This document shows positions 42,507 to 50,500 of a DNA stretch of 64,000 nt, piece by piece. Numbering within the stretch: position 1 is the first letter of the stretch; each line of letters starts with the position of its first letter. The position numbers and the translations under genes are program-made. The notes under the pieces were generated by a model, which searched no databases, was not told the origin of the DNA, and saw only the letters and a program-made list of their open reading frames with translations. The DNA is from Paractinoplanes toevensis (GTDB taxonomy: Bacteria > Actinomycetota > Actinomycetes > Mycobacteriales > Micromonosporaceae), in NCBI RefSeq assembly GCF_018332695.1, contig NZ_BOQN01000070.1:56398-120397 (forward strand), written 5' to 3'.

Positions 42507-42887
42507 TCAGTCGGTCTGGATCTCGATGGCGTCGACCCGGTCGGGGTAGAACGCCACGTGGTCCTTGATCTCGGCCACCGCGTCGTGCGGGTTCCGGTAT
42601 TCCCAGACGGAGTCGACGGCCCGGTCGCCGCCGGACGTGATGGAGTAGTAGCTCGCGTCGCCCTTGAACGGGCAGTAGCTTTCGGTGGTGGTGCGCTCCA
42701 GCAGCGTCTGGTCGACGTCGGCCAGCGGGACATATTGCACCGCGGGGTAGGTCGACTCCTGCAGGGTCAGCGAGTTGCGGCTGTCGGCGACGACCTTGCC
42801 GCCCGAGGTCACCACGACGCGGCCGGCCGTGGGCGTGACGGTGATCGGGTGGGTCGGTCCGGGTTGAAGCACCGGCTTGTCAGACAT
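42507..42887 (-). CDS. DUF427 domain protein
   Basis: A 126-residue DUF427 protein: HPITVTPTAGRVVVTSGGKV and ADSRNSLTLQESTYPAVQYV, then YCPFKGDASYYSI match the family's conserved strands. The domain is a small beta-sandwich of unknown function, common in actinobacteria. The ATG at 42887 has a TTTCAGGT site. It is divergent from the YbaK-like editing protein with a 33-base spacer. Confidence 0.88.
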   Translation of the reverse strand: MSDKPVLQPGPTHPITVTPTAGRVVVTSGGKVVADSRNSLTLQESTYPAVQYVPLADVDQTLLERTTTESYCPFKGDASYYSITSGGDRAVDSVWEYRNPHDAVAEIKDHVAFYPDRVDAIEIQTD

Positions 42888-42920
42888 ACCTGAAACGTAC
42901 TCCGGACTAAAGTCGATCAC

Positions 42921-43388
42921 ATGCCAGGACCAGCCGAACAGGCCGCCATCGCGCTCGGAATCACACATCGGGTGCTGGAGCACGGGCCCGTCGCCAGTGT
43001 CGCCGAGGCCGCCGCCGCGCAGGGTGTCGAGGTGCGTGACCTGGTCAAGACCATCGTCGTGCGCCGGGGCGAGGGAGATTACGTCTTCGTGCTGGTCCCG
43101 GGCGACCGGCAGATCTCCTGGCCCAAGCTGCGAGCCCTGCTCGGGGTCAACCGGCTGTCGCTGCCCGACGCGGCCACCGCCAAGGAGGCCACCGGTTACG
43201 AGCGCGGCACGATCACGCCGTTCGGCTCGGCCAAGCCGTGGCCGGTCATCGCGGACGCCAGCACCGAGGGGCGGACGATCAACCTCGGCGCCGGGGTGCG
43301 CGGCGTCGGACTTCAGGTGGCGGCCGGCGAGGCGGTCGCGGCCCTCGGGGGTACGTTCGCGGATGTCACCGAGACGACCCTGGGGTAA
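42921..43388 (+). CDS. YbaK/EbsC-type aminoacyl-tRNA editing protein
   Basis: A 155-residue stand-alone trans-editing domain with the catalytic lysine region VRDLVKTIVVRRG and the GYERGTITPFG loop of the YbaK/ProX superfamily. Members hydrolyse misacylated Cys-tRNA(Pro) or Ala-tRNA(Pro). Which amino acid it clears is not evident here. It lies 10 bases before the zinc-finger gene and may be co-transcribed with it. Confidence 0.88.
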   Translation: MPGPAEQAAIALGITHRVLEHGPVASVAEAAAAQGVEVRDLVKTIVVRRGEGDYVFVLVPGDRQISWPKLRALLGVNRLSLPDAATAKEATGYERGTITPFGSAKPWPVIADASTEGRTINLGAGVRGVGLQVAAGEAVAALGGTFADVTETTLG

Positions 43389-43398
43389 GTTTTCCGGC

Positions 43399-43749
43399 GT
43401 GACGAGCGACGACCCGATTCAGCCCGACGTTCCCCCGTCCGGCACCGGTTGTGTGGAGTGCCTGGGTGCCGACGGCTGGTGGTTCCACCTGCGCCGCTGT
43501 GCTCAGTGCGGCCACATCGGCTGCTGCGACAGCTCTCCGGCGCAGCACGCCACCGCGCACTGGAAGGCCACCGGCCACCCGATCATCCAGTCCTTCGAGC
43601 CGGGCGAGGACTGGTTCTGGGACTACTCGGCCGACGAGGCCGGCAACGGCCCCGAGCTGGCCCCGGCGACCAGCCACCCCGTCGATCAGCCCGCGCCCGG
43701 GCCGGCCGGCGCGGTCCCCGAGGACTGGCGCCGCCACCTGCACCGCTGA
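43399..43749 (+). CDS. UBP-type zinc finger protein
   Basis: A 116-residue protein with a ZnF-UBP domain: GCVECLGADGWWFHLRRCAQ CGHIGCCDS, then QHATAHWKATGHPIIQSFEP supply the Cys/His ligands, and the C-terminal GEDWFWDYSADE is usual in bacterial members. The bacterial role is unknown. It starts with GTG at 43399, ten bases after the editing protein, suggesting one operon. Confidence 0.88.
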   Translation: MTSDDPIQPDVPPSGTGCVECLGADGWWFHLRRCAQCGHIGCCDSSPAQHATAHWKATGHPIIQSFEPGEDWFWDYSADEAGNGPELAPATSHPVDQPAPGPAGAVPEDWRRHLHR

Positions 43750-43815
43750 CTTTCCCGTTCGCCTCCGGCGCCCCGTCCGGCTGTTCTAGAGTCGGACGGG
43801 GAGCCTGACACGGGG

Positions 43816-44298
43816 GTGTGTGTGGTGTTGTCCGATCCGATGCTCGACTCGATCATGAGCCGATCCGACTGGAGCGAGCCGGACAGCGTGCTCGGCACGT
43901 ACGTGGCTCAGATGGACCGCCTCATCAACCTGGTGGAGCCGGGGGTGCCGCTCAGCCTGACCGTGCACGGCCTGCTGGTCAGCGGTGACCTGATCCCGCA
44001 GTGGCAGTGGTACGCCGAGGTCAGCGAGATGAACGACTACGAGGACGCCTTCTTCGTCGGCATGGCCGAGCACATGAAGGAGCAGTCCGACCTCGCCCAC
44101 AACGCGATCCGTCAGCGGGACATCGGCGGTGAGGTGACCCACCGCCAGATGAGTGCCCTGCTGGCCCCGACGAAGTACATCCACCTGCGCAACACGCGGA
44201 TCTACTCGCCGGACAGCAAGCCCGACGAGGTACGCCTGTGGCGTGGCCGGCTCTCCGACGTGTCCGGCTGGACGCCGGGGCTGGCCGCCGCATCCTGA
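43816..44298 (+). CDS. gvpU: GvpU-like gas vesicle accessory protein (orphan)
   Basis: A 160-residue protein in which GVPLSLTVHGLLVSGDLI, KYIHLRNTRIYSPDSK and VRLWRGRLSDVSGWTPG align by memory with Bacillus megaterium GvpU (VNGAVISGTMI, HFIHLKNTKIY, WRGKIAEVDGFFLG). GvpU modulates gas vesicle clustering. No other gvp gene lies in the window, so either the cluster is elsewhere or this copy has another role. The start is uncertain among GTG codons at 43816-43825. Its tail overlaps the convergent DUF6114 gene by 97 bases. Confidence 0.7.
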   Translation: MCVVLSDPMLDSIMSRSDWSEPDSVLGTYVAQMDRLINLVEPGVPLSLTVHGLLVSGDLIPQWQWYAEVSEMNDYEDAFFVGMAEHMKEQSDLAHNAIRQRDIGGEVTHRQMSALLAPTKYIHLRNTRIYSPDSKPDEVRLWRGRLSDVSGWTPGLAAAS

Positions 44299-44714
44299 TC
44301 GGCGTCCTCGGCCTGATCGGCGTCGTCGGCCTCCTCGCCGGCCGGTTCGGCCGGCGGGGCCACCCGGCGCTTGTCCGGTGACCAGGCGAACGCCAGGGCG
44401 CTGCCGACCACCGCGAGCAGCAGACCGATGACGAAGCCGCCCAGGTTGGACGTGAGCCACGAGGCGAGCGCGAGCACGGCCGCGACGATCGAGTAGAAGA
44501 CGTGCTGCTGCGGGTTGAAGATCAGCAGAACGCCGAGGACGGCGATCAGGATCGGCAGCAGATAGCCGATGAAGCCCTGCATGCCGACGTGCACGACGAT
44601 CGGCAGTGGCGCCATGACGGTCAGGAAGATCTCGACGCCGCCCACCAGGACGAGCAGCCCGCCCCAGAAGGGGCGGGCGTGTCGCCAGTTCCAGAAACCG
44701 GACCCGCGCGGCAT
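44202..44714 (-). CDS. DUF6114-type integral membrane protein
   Basis: A 170-residue protein with an N-terminal ARPFWGGLLVLVGGVEIFLT, four hydrophobic helices and an acidic cytoplasmic tail (DDADQAEDADQDAAASPG). This is the DUF6114 family of actinobacteria. It starts two bases after the DUF6230 gene's stop, the standard pairing of the two families. Function unknown. The last 97 bases overlap the convergent GvpU-like gene, which is unusually long for a tail overlap. Confidence 0.82.
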   Translation of the reverse strand: MPRGSGFWNWRHARPFWGGLLVLVGGVEIFLTVMAPLPIVVHVGMQGFIGYLLPILIAVLGVLLIFNPQQHVFYSIVAAVLALASWLTSNLGGFVIGLLLAVVGSALAFAWSPDKRRVAPPAEPAGEEADDADQAEDADQDAAASPGVQPDTSESRPRHRRTSSGLLSGE

Positions 44715-44716
44715 TG

Positions 44717-45349
44717 TCAGCAGCCGGTCGTCGAGAACGACATCCGCAGGTGCGGCAGCGTGAACTTGGCCGCGGTGGTCGCGTAGTTGTTCTGCCACAG
44801 GTTCTTGATCTGCACCGCGTCGGCCTGCTGCCCGAAGACGTAGTCGGGGCCGACGACCTCCTTGCCGGTGTTCGGGTTCTTCACCTTGTCGAAGGTGCCG
44901 GCGTCGCCGCCCACCTCGATGTTGGTGAAGTCGGCGTTGCCGTTGATCTGGTCGGAGTCGACGACCAGGGCCTTGGCCGACACCGGCGTGCCGGCGTCGC
45001 CGGCGGTGATCTTCAGGTACGCGCCGCCGAGCGAGACGCTCTGGCACAGCTTGGTCAGCGTGGCCGTGTTGATGGCCGACACGATGAGAACCTTCTGCCC
45101 ACCCTCGTCGGCCAGGTTGGGATTGCCCTCGCGGGTGGAGTCCAGCGTCGCGAACTGCTCGAAGCCCTGGCCGTTCAGCTCGTCGGCGGCCACCACGAAC
45201 GGCATGCCGGAGATCGAGAAGTTCGCGGCGAGCACGCCCTGGGCGGTCAGGGCCATCAGGGCGGCGGTGGCCACCCCGGTCAGGCCGAACATCACGGCGA
45301 ACCGCCGCCAGCGGACACCACCGGCGGAAACAGTGTCCGGTGCACTCAT
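44717..45349 (-). CDS. DUF6230-type secreted/membrane protein
   Basis: A 210-residue protein with a twin-Arg-like start (RWRRFAVMFGLTGVATAALM) and one N-terminal hydrophobic helix, followed by an external beta-rich domain with two Cys (KLCQSV and the C-terminal TTGC). It belongs to the DUF6230 family, conserved in actinomycetes and encoded next to DUF6114 as here. GGGAGAAG precedes the ATG at 45349, and a good promoter lies at 45450-45478. Function unknown. Confidence 0.85.
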   Translation of the reverse strand: MSAPDTVSAGGVRWRRFAVMFGLTGVATAALMALTAQGVLAANFSISGMPFVVAADELNGQGFEQFATLDSTREGNPNLADEGGQKVLIVSAINTATLTKLCQSVSLGGAYLKITAGDAGTPVSAKALVVDSDQINGNADFTNIEVGGDAGTFDKVKNPNTGKEVVGPDYVFGQQADAVQIKNLWQNNYATTAAKFTLPHLRMSFSTTGC

Positions 45350-45449
45350 CAAGCTTCTCCCTTTGTGTGCCGTAAACAATGGAGCGGAATCGAATTGTCG
45401 TTCATCGACAACGGCATTATGTAAAGTCCGCCGTCTATGTATCGCCCCG

Positions 45450-45478
45450 AAGTTACCGCTGAGTATGGACCGGGTCAA
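45450..45478 (-). promoter_or_regulatory. Sigma-70-type promoter for DUF6230/DUF6114
   Basis: On the minus strand TTGACC (45478-45473) and TAACTT (45455-45450) are separated by exactly 17 bases, about 100 bases before the DUF6230 start. The match to the housekeeping consensus is good. Confidence 0.6.
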
Positions 45479-45657
45479 GGGGGTGTCTTCTCGGCTTGAC
45501 GAGCAGCCTGCGAGCGGTCTATACATCGACGGCGCTGAGTATTACGTACGGTTAATTGTATTTCCGGAAATGCAGCAGCAAGCCCGGACCGGTTTCCCGC
45601 ATCCCCCCGCAGGTGGCCGCCCGGGTGTCTCGTTTCCCAACGCAAGGAGGAACACCC

Positions 45658-46332
45658 ATGCGTGCGTCCAGAAGCCTCCCGATCGCCGCGCTCGCGGCAC
45701 TCTCGGTGGCGCTGGTGGCCGGCCCGGCCCGGGCCGCCGACGACGCGGTGGCCGTGCTGACCACCGGCAGTCTCGCCGGTGCGAGTGTGGCCGTCGGTGA
45801 CGTGCTGAACGCCGCGGTCGCGGCCGGCACGACCGCCGACTTCACCACCGCGTCCGGCGGCACCACCGGCATCAAGTGCGCCGAGTCGGCGTTCACCGCG
45901 ACCGTCGCCGACAATCCGGCCGCCCCGGGCGTGGCGACCGAGTCGGCCACCGCGCACACGTTCGCCTCGTGCACGGCCAACATCCTCGGCGTGACCAGGG
46001 TGAACAGCGTGACGGTCAACAACCTGCCGTTCGGTACCACGATCGACAGTGCGACCGGCGCCGTGACGGTCAGCGGCGCGGCCGGCGCCCCGGTGCAGAC
46101 CACCCTGGTGCTCGGCACCCTGCTCGGCTCGGTGACCTGCGTCTTCCAGGCCGAAGGCGGCTCGATCAGCGGCGTCTCGTCGAACACCGGCAACTCGATC
46201 ACCTTCACGAACCAGCCGTTCACGAAGTCGTCCGGGCCGGTCACCTGCCCGAGCGCGGGGTACTTCACCGCTACCTACGCCCCGGTCGTGGACACCACGG
46301 TCGAGGGCTCGCCGGTGGTCTTCGTCAACTGA
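45658..46332 (+). CDS. Secreted beta-rich protein with signal peptide
   Basis: A 224-residue protein with an N-terminal signal peptide (cleavage near residue 26 after ARA), an AAGGAGG ribosome site and an Ala/Thr/Val-rich beta-strand body containing four or five Cys. It ends STVEG-like PVVFVN, a tail seen in actinomycete secreted proteins often mislabelled as Tat-signal domain proteins. No catalytic motif is evident. It is divergent from the DUF6230 pair and precedes the cellulase gene; a shared secreted-surface role is only suggested by position. Confidence 0.78.
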   Translation: MRASRSLPIAALAALSVALVAGPARAADDAVAVLTTGSLAGASVAVGDVLNAAVAAGTTADFTTASGGTTGIKCAESAFTATVADNPAAPGVATESATAHTFASCTANILGVTRVNSVTVNNLPFGTTIDSATGAVTVSGAAGAPVQTTLVLGTLLGSVTCVFQAEGGSISGVSSNTGNSITFTNQPFTKSSGPVTCPSAGYFTATYAPVVDTTVEGSPVVFVN

Positions 46333-46397
46333 CGGCGCGCATGGCCGGAGCCCTCATGCCGGGGGGCTCCGGCCGTGAACGCGTTGTTTCGCCAGCG

Positions 46398-46426
46398 TTG
46401 ACAGCGCGTCACCGGCTCGATTCAAT
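46398..46426 (+). promoter_or_regulatory. Promoter of the cellulase gene
   Basis: TTGACA (46398-46403) and TTCAAT (46421-46426) are 17 bases apart. Transcription would begin about seven bases later, at or next to the ATG at 46434, implying a leaderless mRNA. Confidence 0.6.
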
Positions 46427-46433
46427 CTTTTCC

Positions 46434-48641
46434 ATGTCTCTATGGGAGCGCTCCCGAACGGTAGCCGTCCTCACCGCTCTCCTCGTCGGCGGTGCGGCCG
46501 CGCCGGCCCTGGCCGACGAGGTCGAGCAGGTCCGCAACGGCGGATTCGACGGCACTACCGATCCCTTCTGGTCCACCGAAGGCATGCCGATGACGCTGGT
46601 CGACGGTCAGGCCTGCGTGGACGTGCCCGGCGGCACCACCAACCGCTGGGACGTGGCGATCGGGCAGAACGATCTGCCCCTGGTCGCCGGCGAGAGTTAC
46701 CGGTTCAGCTTCGACGCCGCCGGCGACGCCGGGCACGTCGTGCGGGCCATCGTCGGCCTCGCGGTCTCGCCCTACGACACCTACTTCGAGCAGTCGCCCG
46801 TGCTCGGCGGGCTGACGCACTACTCCTACACGTTCACCGCCTCGGCCGACACCGCGCAGGGGCAGGTCGGCTTCCAGCTCGGCGGCAGCGCCGATCCGTG
46901 GCACTTCTGCGTCGACAACGTCTCGCTGGTCGGCGGGGTGCCGCCCGAGGTGTACGTGCCCGACACCGGCCCGCGGGTGCGGGTCAACCAGGTCGCGTAC
47001 GTGCCGTCCGGCCCCAAGACCGCGACCGTGGTGACCACCGCGACGACGCCGCTGCCATGGGTTCTGCGCGACGCGGCCGGCCGGGCGGTCGCCCGGGGTA
47101 ACAGCACGCCGCGCGGCGTCGACATCTCCTCCGGCGAGAACGTGCAGACGATCGACTTCGGCCGGTATTCACGGCCGGGCTCGGGTTATACCGTTGTCGC
47201 CGACGGGGAGACGAGCCGGCCGTTCGACATCGGGACGGCGGCGTATGACAAATTGCGGGCCGACGCGCTGAAGTTCTACTACACCCAGCGCAGCGGCATC
47301 GCGATCGACGACGCGTTGCGGCCGGGCTACGGCCGGGCCGCCGGGCACGTCGACGTGGCACCCAACCAGGGCGACGGCAACGTGCCCTGCCAGGCGGGCG
47401 TGTGTGACTACACCCTCGACGTGCGCGGCGGCTGGTACGACGCGGGCGACCACGGCAAATACGTGGTCAACGGTGGCATCACCACCTGGGAGATCCTCAG
47501 CGAGTACGAACGGTCGCACGCCGTCCGGAAGGTGTCGCTCGCCATCCCGGAGAGCGGCAACCGCGTCCCGGACATCCTGGACGAGGCTCGCTGGGAGCTG
47601 AACTTCCTGCTCAGCATGCAGGTGCCGGCCGGGAAGCCGCTGGCCGGGATGGTCCACCACAAGATCCACGACCAGGCGTGGACCGGGCTGCCGCTGCTGC
47701 CCGACCAGGACCCGCAGCCGCGGGAACTGCACCCGGTCTCGACCGCCGCGACGCTCAACCTGGCCGCGGTGGCCGCGCAGGCCGCGCGGATCTACCGGCC
47801 CTACGACCGGGCGTTCGCCGACCGCGCGCTGCGGGCGGCCCGGACCGCCTACACGGCGGCCAAGGCCAACCCGGCGCTGCTCGCGCCGGAGTCCGACGGG
47901 GTGGGCGGCGGTGCCTACAACGACAGCAAGGTCAGCGACGAGTTCTACTGGGCCGCCGCCGAGCTGTACCTGACCACGGGGGAGCGGGGTTACGCCAACG
48001 ACGTGCTCGCCTCGCCCGAGCACACCGCCGACGTGTTCGGCCCGGGTGCGTTCGACTGGGCCTCGACGGCCGCGGCCGGCCGCCTCGACCTGGCGTCGAT
48101 CCCGAACAGACTGCCCGGCCGCAAGGCCGTCAAGGCGTCGGTGGTCGCCGGAGCCGACAAGTACCTGGCCGTGCAGAAGGCCCAGGCGTACGGGATTCCG
48201 TACGCCCCGAACAACAACATGTACGACTGGGGCTCGAACAGCACCGTCCTGAACAACATGGTCGTGCTGGCGTCGGCCTACCAGCTGACCGGGCGCCCGG
48301 TCTACCGCAGTGCCGTGCTCACCGGGCTCGACTACGTGCTCGGGCGCAACGCGCTGAACCAGTCCTACGTGACCGGGTACGGCGAGGTCAGCTCGCAGAA
48401 CGAGCACAGCCGCTGGTACGCCCACGAGCTCGACCCGGCCCTGCCCAACCCGCCCGCCGGCACCCTCGCCGGTGGCGCGAACTCGTCGATCCAGGATCCG
48501 TACGCGCAGAGCAAGCTCACCGGCTGCGTCGGGCAGTTCTGCTACATCGACGACATCCAGTCCTGGTCGACCAACGAGGAGGCGATCAACTGGAACGCCG
48601 CGCTCGCGTGGATCTCGGCCTTCGTGGCCGACGTCAGCTGA
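46434..48641 (+). CDS. Secreted GH9 endoglucanase with CBM4/9 domain
   Basis: A 735-residue cellulase. A signal peptide covers residues 1-27 (after APALA); a carbohydrate-binding CBM4/9 module spans about 30-175 (VRNGGFDGTTDPFWST), an Ig-like CelD_N module about 180-275 (RVRVNQVAYVPSGPKTATVV) and the GH9 catalytic domain the rest. Catalytic residues are visible: GGWYDAGDHGKY (D336, D339) and the acid Glu in STNEEAINWNAAL (E715). It hydrolyses beta-1,4-glucans outside the cell. A CebR-like operator lies in codons 4-8, so it is probably induced by cellobiose. It ends in an 8-base overlap with the convergent membrane gene. Confidence 0.92.
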   Translation: MSLWERSRTVAVLTALLVGGAAAPALADEVEQVRNGGFDGTTDPFWSTEGMPMTLVDGQACVDVPGGTTNRWDVAIGQNDLPLVAGESYRFSFDAAGDAGHVVRAIVGLAVSPYDTYFEQSPVLGGLTHYSYTFTASADTAQGQVGFQLGGSADPWHFCVDNVSLVGGVPPEVYVPDTGPRVRVNQVAYVPSGPKTATVVTTATTPLPWVLRDAAGRAVARGNSTPRGVDISSGENVQTIDFGRYSRPGSGYTVVADGETSRPFDIGTAAYDKLRADALKFYYTQRSGIAIDDALRPGYGRAAGHVDVAPNQGDGNVPCQAGVCDYTLDVRGGWYDAGDHGKYVVNGGITTWEILSEYERSHAVRKVSLAIPESGNRVPDILDEARWELNFLLSMQVPAGKPLAGMVHHKIHDQAWTGLPLLPDQDPQPRELHPVSTAATLNLAAVAAQAARIYRPYDRAFADRALRAARTAYTAAKANPALLAPESDGVGGGAYNDSKVSDEFYWAAAELYLTTGERGYANDVLASPEHTADVFGPGAFDWASTAAAGRLDLASIPNRLPGRKAVKASVVAGADKYLAVQKAQAYGIPYAPNNNMYDWGSNSTVLNNMVVLASAYQLTGRPVYRSAVLTGLDYVLGRNALNQSYVTGYGEVSSQNEHSRWYAHELDPALPNPPAGTLAGGANSSIQDPYAQSKLTGCVGQFCYIDDIQSWSTNEEAINWNAALAWISAFVADVS
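46443..46456. promoter_or_regulatory. CebR-like operator inside the cellulase start
   Basis: TGGGAGCGCTCCCG differs by one base from the 14-bp CebR palindrome TGGGAGCGCTCCCA that represses cellulase genes until cellobiose is present. It lies about 10 to 23 bases after the predicted transcription start, within codons 4-8. Confidence 0.8.
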
Positions 48642-49206
48642 GTGTGAAGATCACCGCGCCGGGGACCTGCTTCATCGAGGTCTCCGGCGCGATCTTCTCG
48701 TGGTTGTACAGGTCGCCGGGCGCCACCACCGTGCGGATGCCCCGGCTGCGGAGGAAGGCGATGCTGGCCGCGTCGGGGAACGTCCGCACCGCGCTGCGGA
48801 GGTCGTCGGCGATGACCGGGAACCCGTCGGTCAGCCCGTCGGCGAACGTGCCGGTCGGCAGGACCAGCAGCGGCTGCTGCAGCGAGGCGAGATCGACCGG
48901 CGACTGCGGCACGACGTGGAACGGCGTGATCTGGGCACCCTCGATGGCGACCAGGCCGCCCGGGATCAGCAGCGCCGCGGCCAGGAACGGTTTGAGCGCC
49001 CTGGCTTCCAGGCGCTTGACCCGGCCGGTCAGCCCGACGATCAGGCCGGCCGCGAGCAGGCCGAGGGACAGGGTCAATGCGTTCCCCAACGGCAGGCCCA
49101 GCCCGAAACCGACGGCGACCGGCGACGCCGCGACCACACCGCCGATCGCCCAGCCGGTGGCCGGCTTCGGTTGTCCCGGCAAACCCGCTCTGCTGTGATT
49201 GGTCAC
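48634..49206 (-). CDS. Membrane protein with C-terminal external domain (possibly truncated)
   Basis: A 190-residue product with two or three hydrophobic helices in the first 90 residues, followed by a soluble domain (LLVLPTGTFADGLTDGFP and FLRSRGIRTVVAPGD) that resembles the end of actinobacterial glycosyltransferase-like membrane proteins. Those are usually several hundred residues long, so this may be a 3' fragment that has gained its own start. The GTG at 49206 follows GGGGAGAG at about 9 bases. Function not assigned. Confidence 0.55.
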   Translation of the reverse strand: MTNHSRAGLPGQPKPATGWAIGGVVAASPVAVGFGLGLPLGNALTLSLGLLAAGLIVGLTGRVKRLEARALKPFLAAALLIPGGLVAIEGAQITPFHVVPQSPVDLASLQQPLLVLPTGTFADGLTDGFPVIADDLRSAVRTFPDAASIAFLRSRGIRTVVAPGDLYNHEKIAPETSMKQVPGAVIFTLS

Positions 49207-49323
49207 CGCGCGTCGCTCTCCCCGTGATGGTCGATGCATCGGTGATCGTACGGCGTGCGCGCACCTTTCCGGCCCGGAAAAATCCGGATGCGCGGTGCGT
49301 GCCTTCTTCAATACGGTGGGCTG

Positions 49324-49887
49324 ATGTCCGCCGATGCCGCCCGCGCCGCCGAGTTTCTGTCGCAGCTTGCCGTTCCCGCCCGCTTGGCGGCCTTCGCCGA
49401 GCTGGTGAAACGGGGTAAGGACGGCGCGACCCTGGCCGAGCTGGCCTACGCGCTGGACGTGCCGATCCAGGAGGCGGGGGAGCTGCTGGCCCGGCTGTCC
49501 GGGGTGGGGCTCGCGACGGGCACCGGCAACGGCGTCTACCGGGCGTCGCCCGGCGCTCTGCGCGAGGCGGCCAACGCGGTCGACCGCTCCCAGCCGATCG
49601 CCGGTTTCCTCGCCGACTATCCGCAGCTGCGCGGCAATTTCGCGCACGGCCGCCTGACCAGCCTGCCGCCCACCATGAGCGAGCGCTATCAGCAGGTCGG
49701 CGAGCTGTTCGCGCGGTTCCTGGCGCTGGAGGGCCTGCACACCGAGGACGAGATCAACCGCCGCCTGTCCGCGGTCACCGACGACGTGGCCGGCGCCCGC
49801 CGCATGCTGGTGGAGACCGGCTGGCTGGAGCGGGACCGGGCCGGCACCACCTACGGCCCGGCCCGGCCGGTCACCGCGACGTCGTGA
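49324..49887 (+). CDS. DUF2087 protein with ArsR-like winged helix
   Basis: A 187-residue putative regulator. The N-terminal part is a winged helix (ARLAAFAELVKRGKDGATLA then LDVPIQEAGELLARLSGVGL). The C-terminal part is a DUF2087 domain (SERYQQVGELFARFLALEGL and HTEDEINRRLSAVTDD). DUF2087 proteins are probable DNA-binding regulators of unknown signal. The ATG at 49324 is preferred. It ends 17 bases inside the convergent LLM remnant. Confidence 0.83.
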   Translation: MSADAARAAEFLSQLAVPARLAAFAELVKRGKDGATLAELAYALDVPIQEAGELLARLSGVGLATGTGNGVYRASPGALREAANAVDRSQPIAGFLADYPQLRGNFAHGRLTSLPPTMSERYQQVGELFARFLALEGLHTEDEINRRLSAVTDDVAGARRMLVETGWLERDRAGTTYGPARPVTATS

Positions 49888-50500
49888 TCAGCTCGTCGGC
49901 GACCCACCGGGCGACCCCGGCGGGGTAAGGCGCCGGCAGGCTGAGCACGAAGTGCCCGATGCCGATCTCCCGGGCCGCCGCGATCGCGTCCCGGGTCTCG
50001 CCGGGCCGGTCGTAGGAGACCGGCACCGGGATCGACCGGGTGATCCCGGCCGGGTCGCGGCCGATCTCGGCGCAGTACCGATCGAGCAGCGCGCTGCGGC
50101 TCTTCAGGTCGTCCAGGTCGGCGAAGCCGGGGATGTTCCAGATGTCGGCGTGCTCGGCGGCCAGCCGCAGCACGGCCGACGAGCGGCCGCCGCACCGGCT
50201 TCGGGTTGCAGAACGCCCCGGTGAGCCGGATGTGGTCACCGTGGAAGTCGAACGGCTTGTCCTCGCTCCACAGCCGGCGGATAACCGTGCAGGCCTCGGC
50301 GAAACTGCCCACCGCGTGCGGGGTGTCGTGGAACGGCAGGCCGTACCCGTCGTACTCGCGCCTGGCCAGCGGATGGCCGGGCCGGGAGCCGACGCCGATG
50401 CCGAACACCATCCGGCCGCCGGCCACCACGTCGACGGTCGCGGCGATCTTGGCGAGCATCGCGGGCGGCCGGAAGCGGTTGCTGGTGATCTCCGAGGTGC
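49871..50500 (-). pseudogene. Truncated and frameshifted LLM-class oxidoreductase
   Basis: Read on the minus strand, the sequence TSNRFRPPAMLAKIAATVDV, VAGGRMVFGIGVGSRPGHPL and FCNPKPVR is the central part of an F420-dependent LLM enzyme. At 50181-50200 the frame shifts, and the enzyme continues as GGRSSAVLRLAAEHADIWNI through VARWVADELITTSR. The link normally reading about RPHPPVLI is missing, consistent with a deletion of about 20 bases. Everything N-terminal to SEITSNRF is also missing; near 50500 the sequence runs directly into a methyltransferase fragment on the other strand. The gene is dead. Confidence 0.8.
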
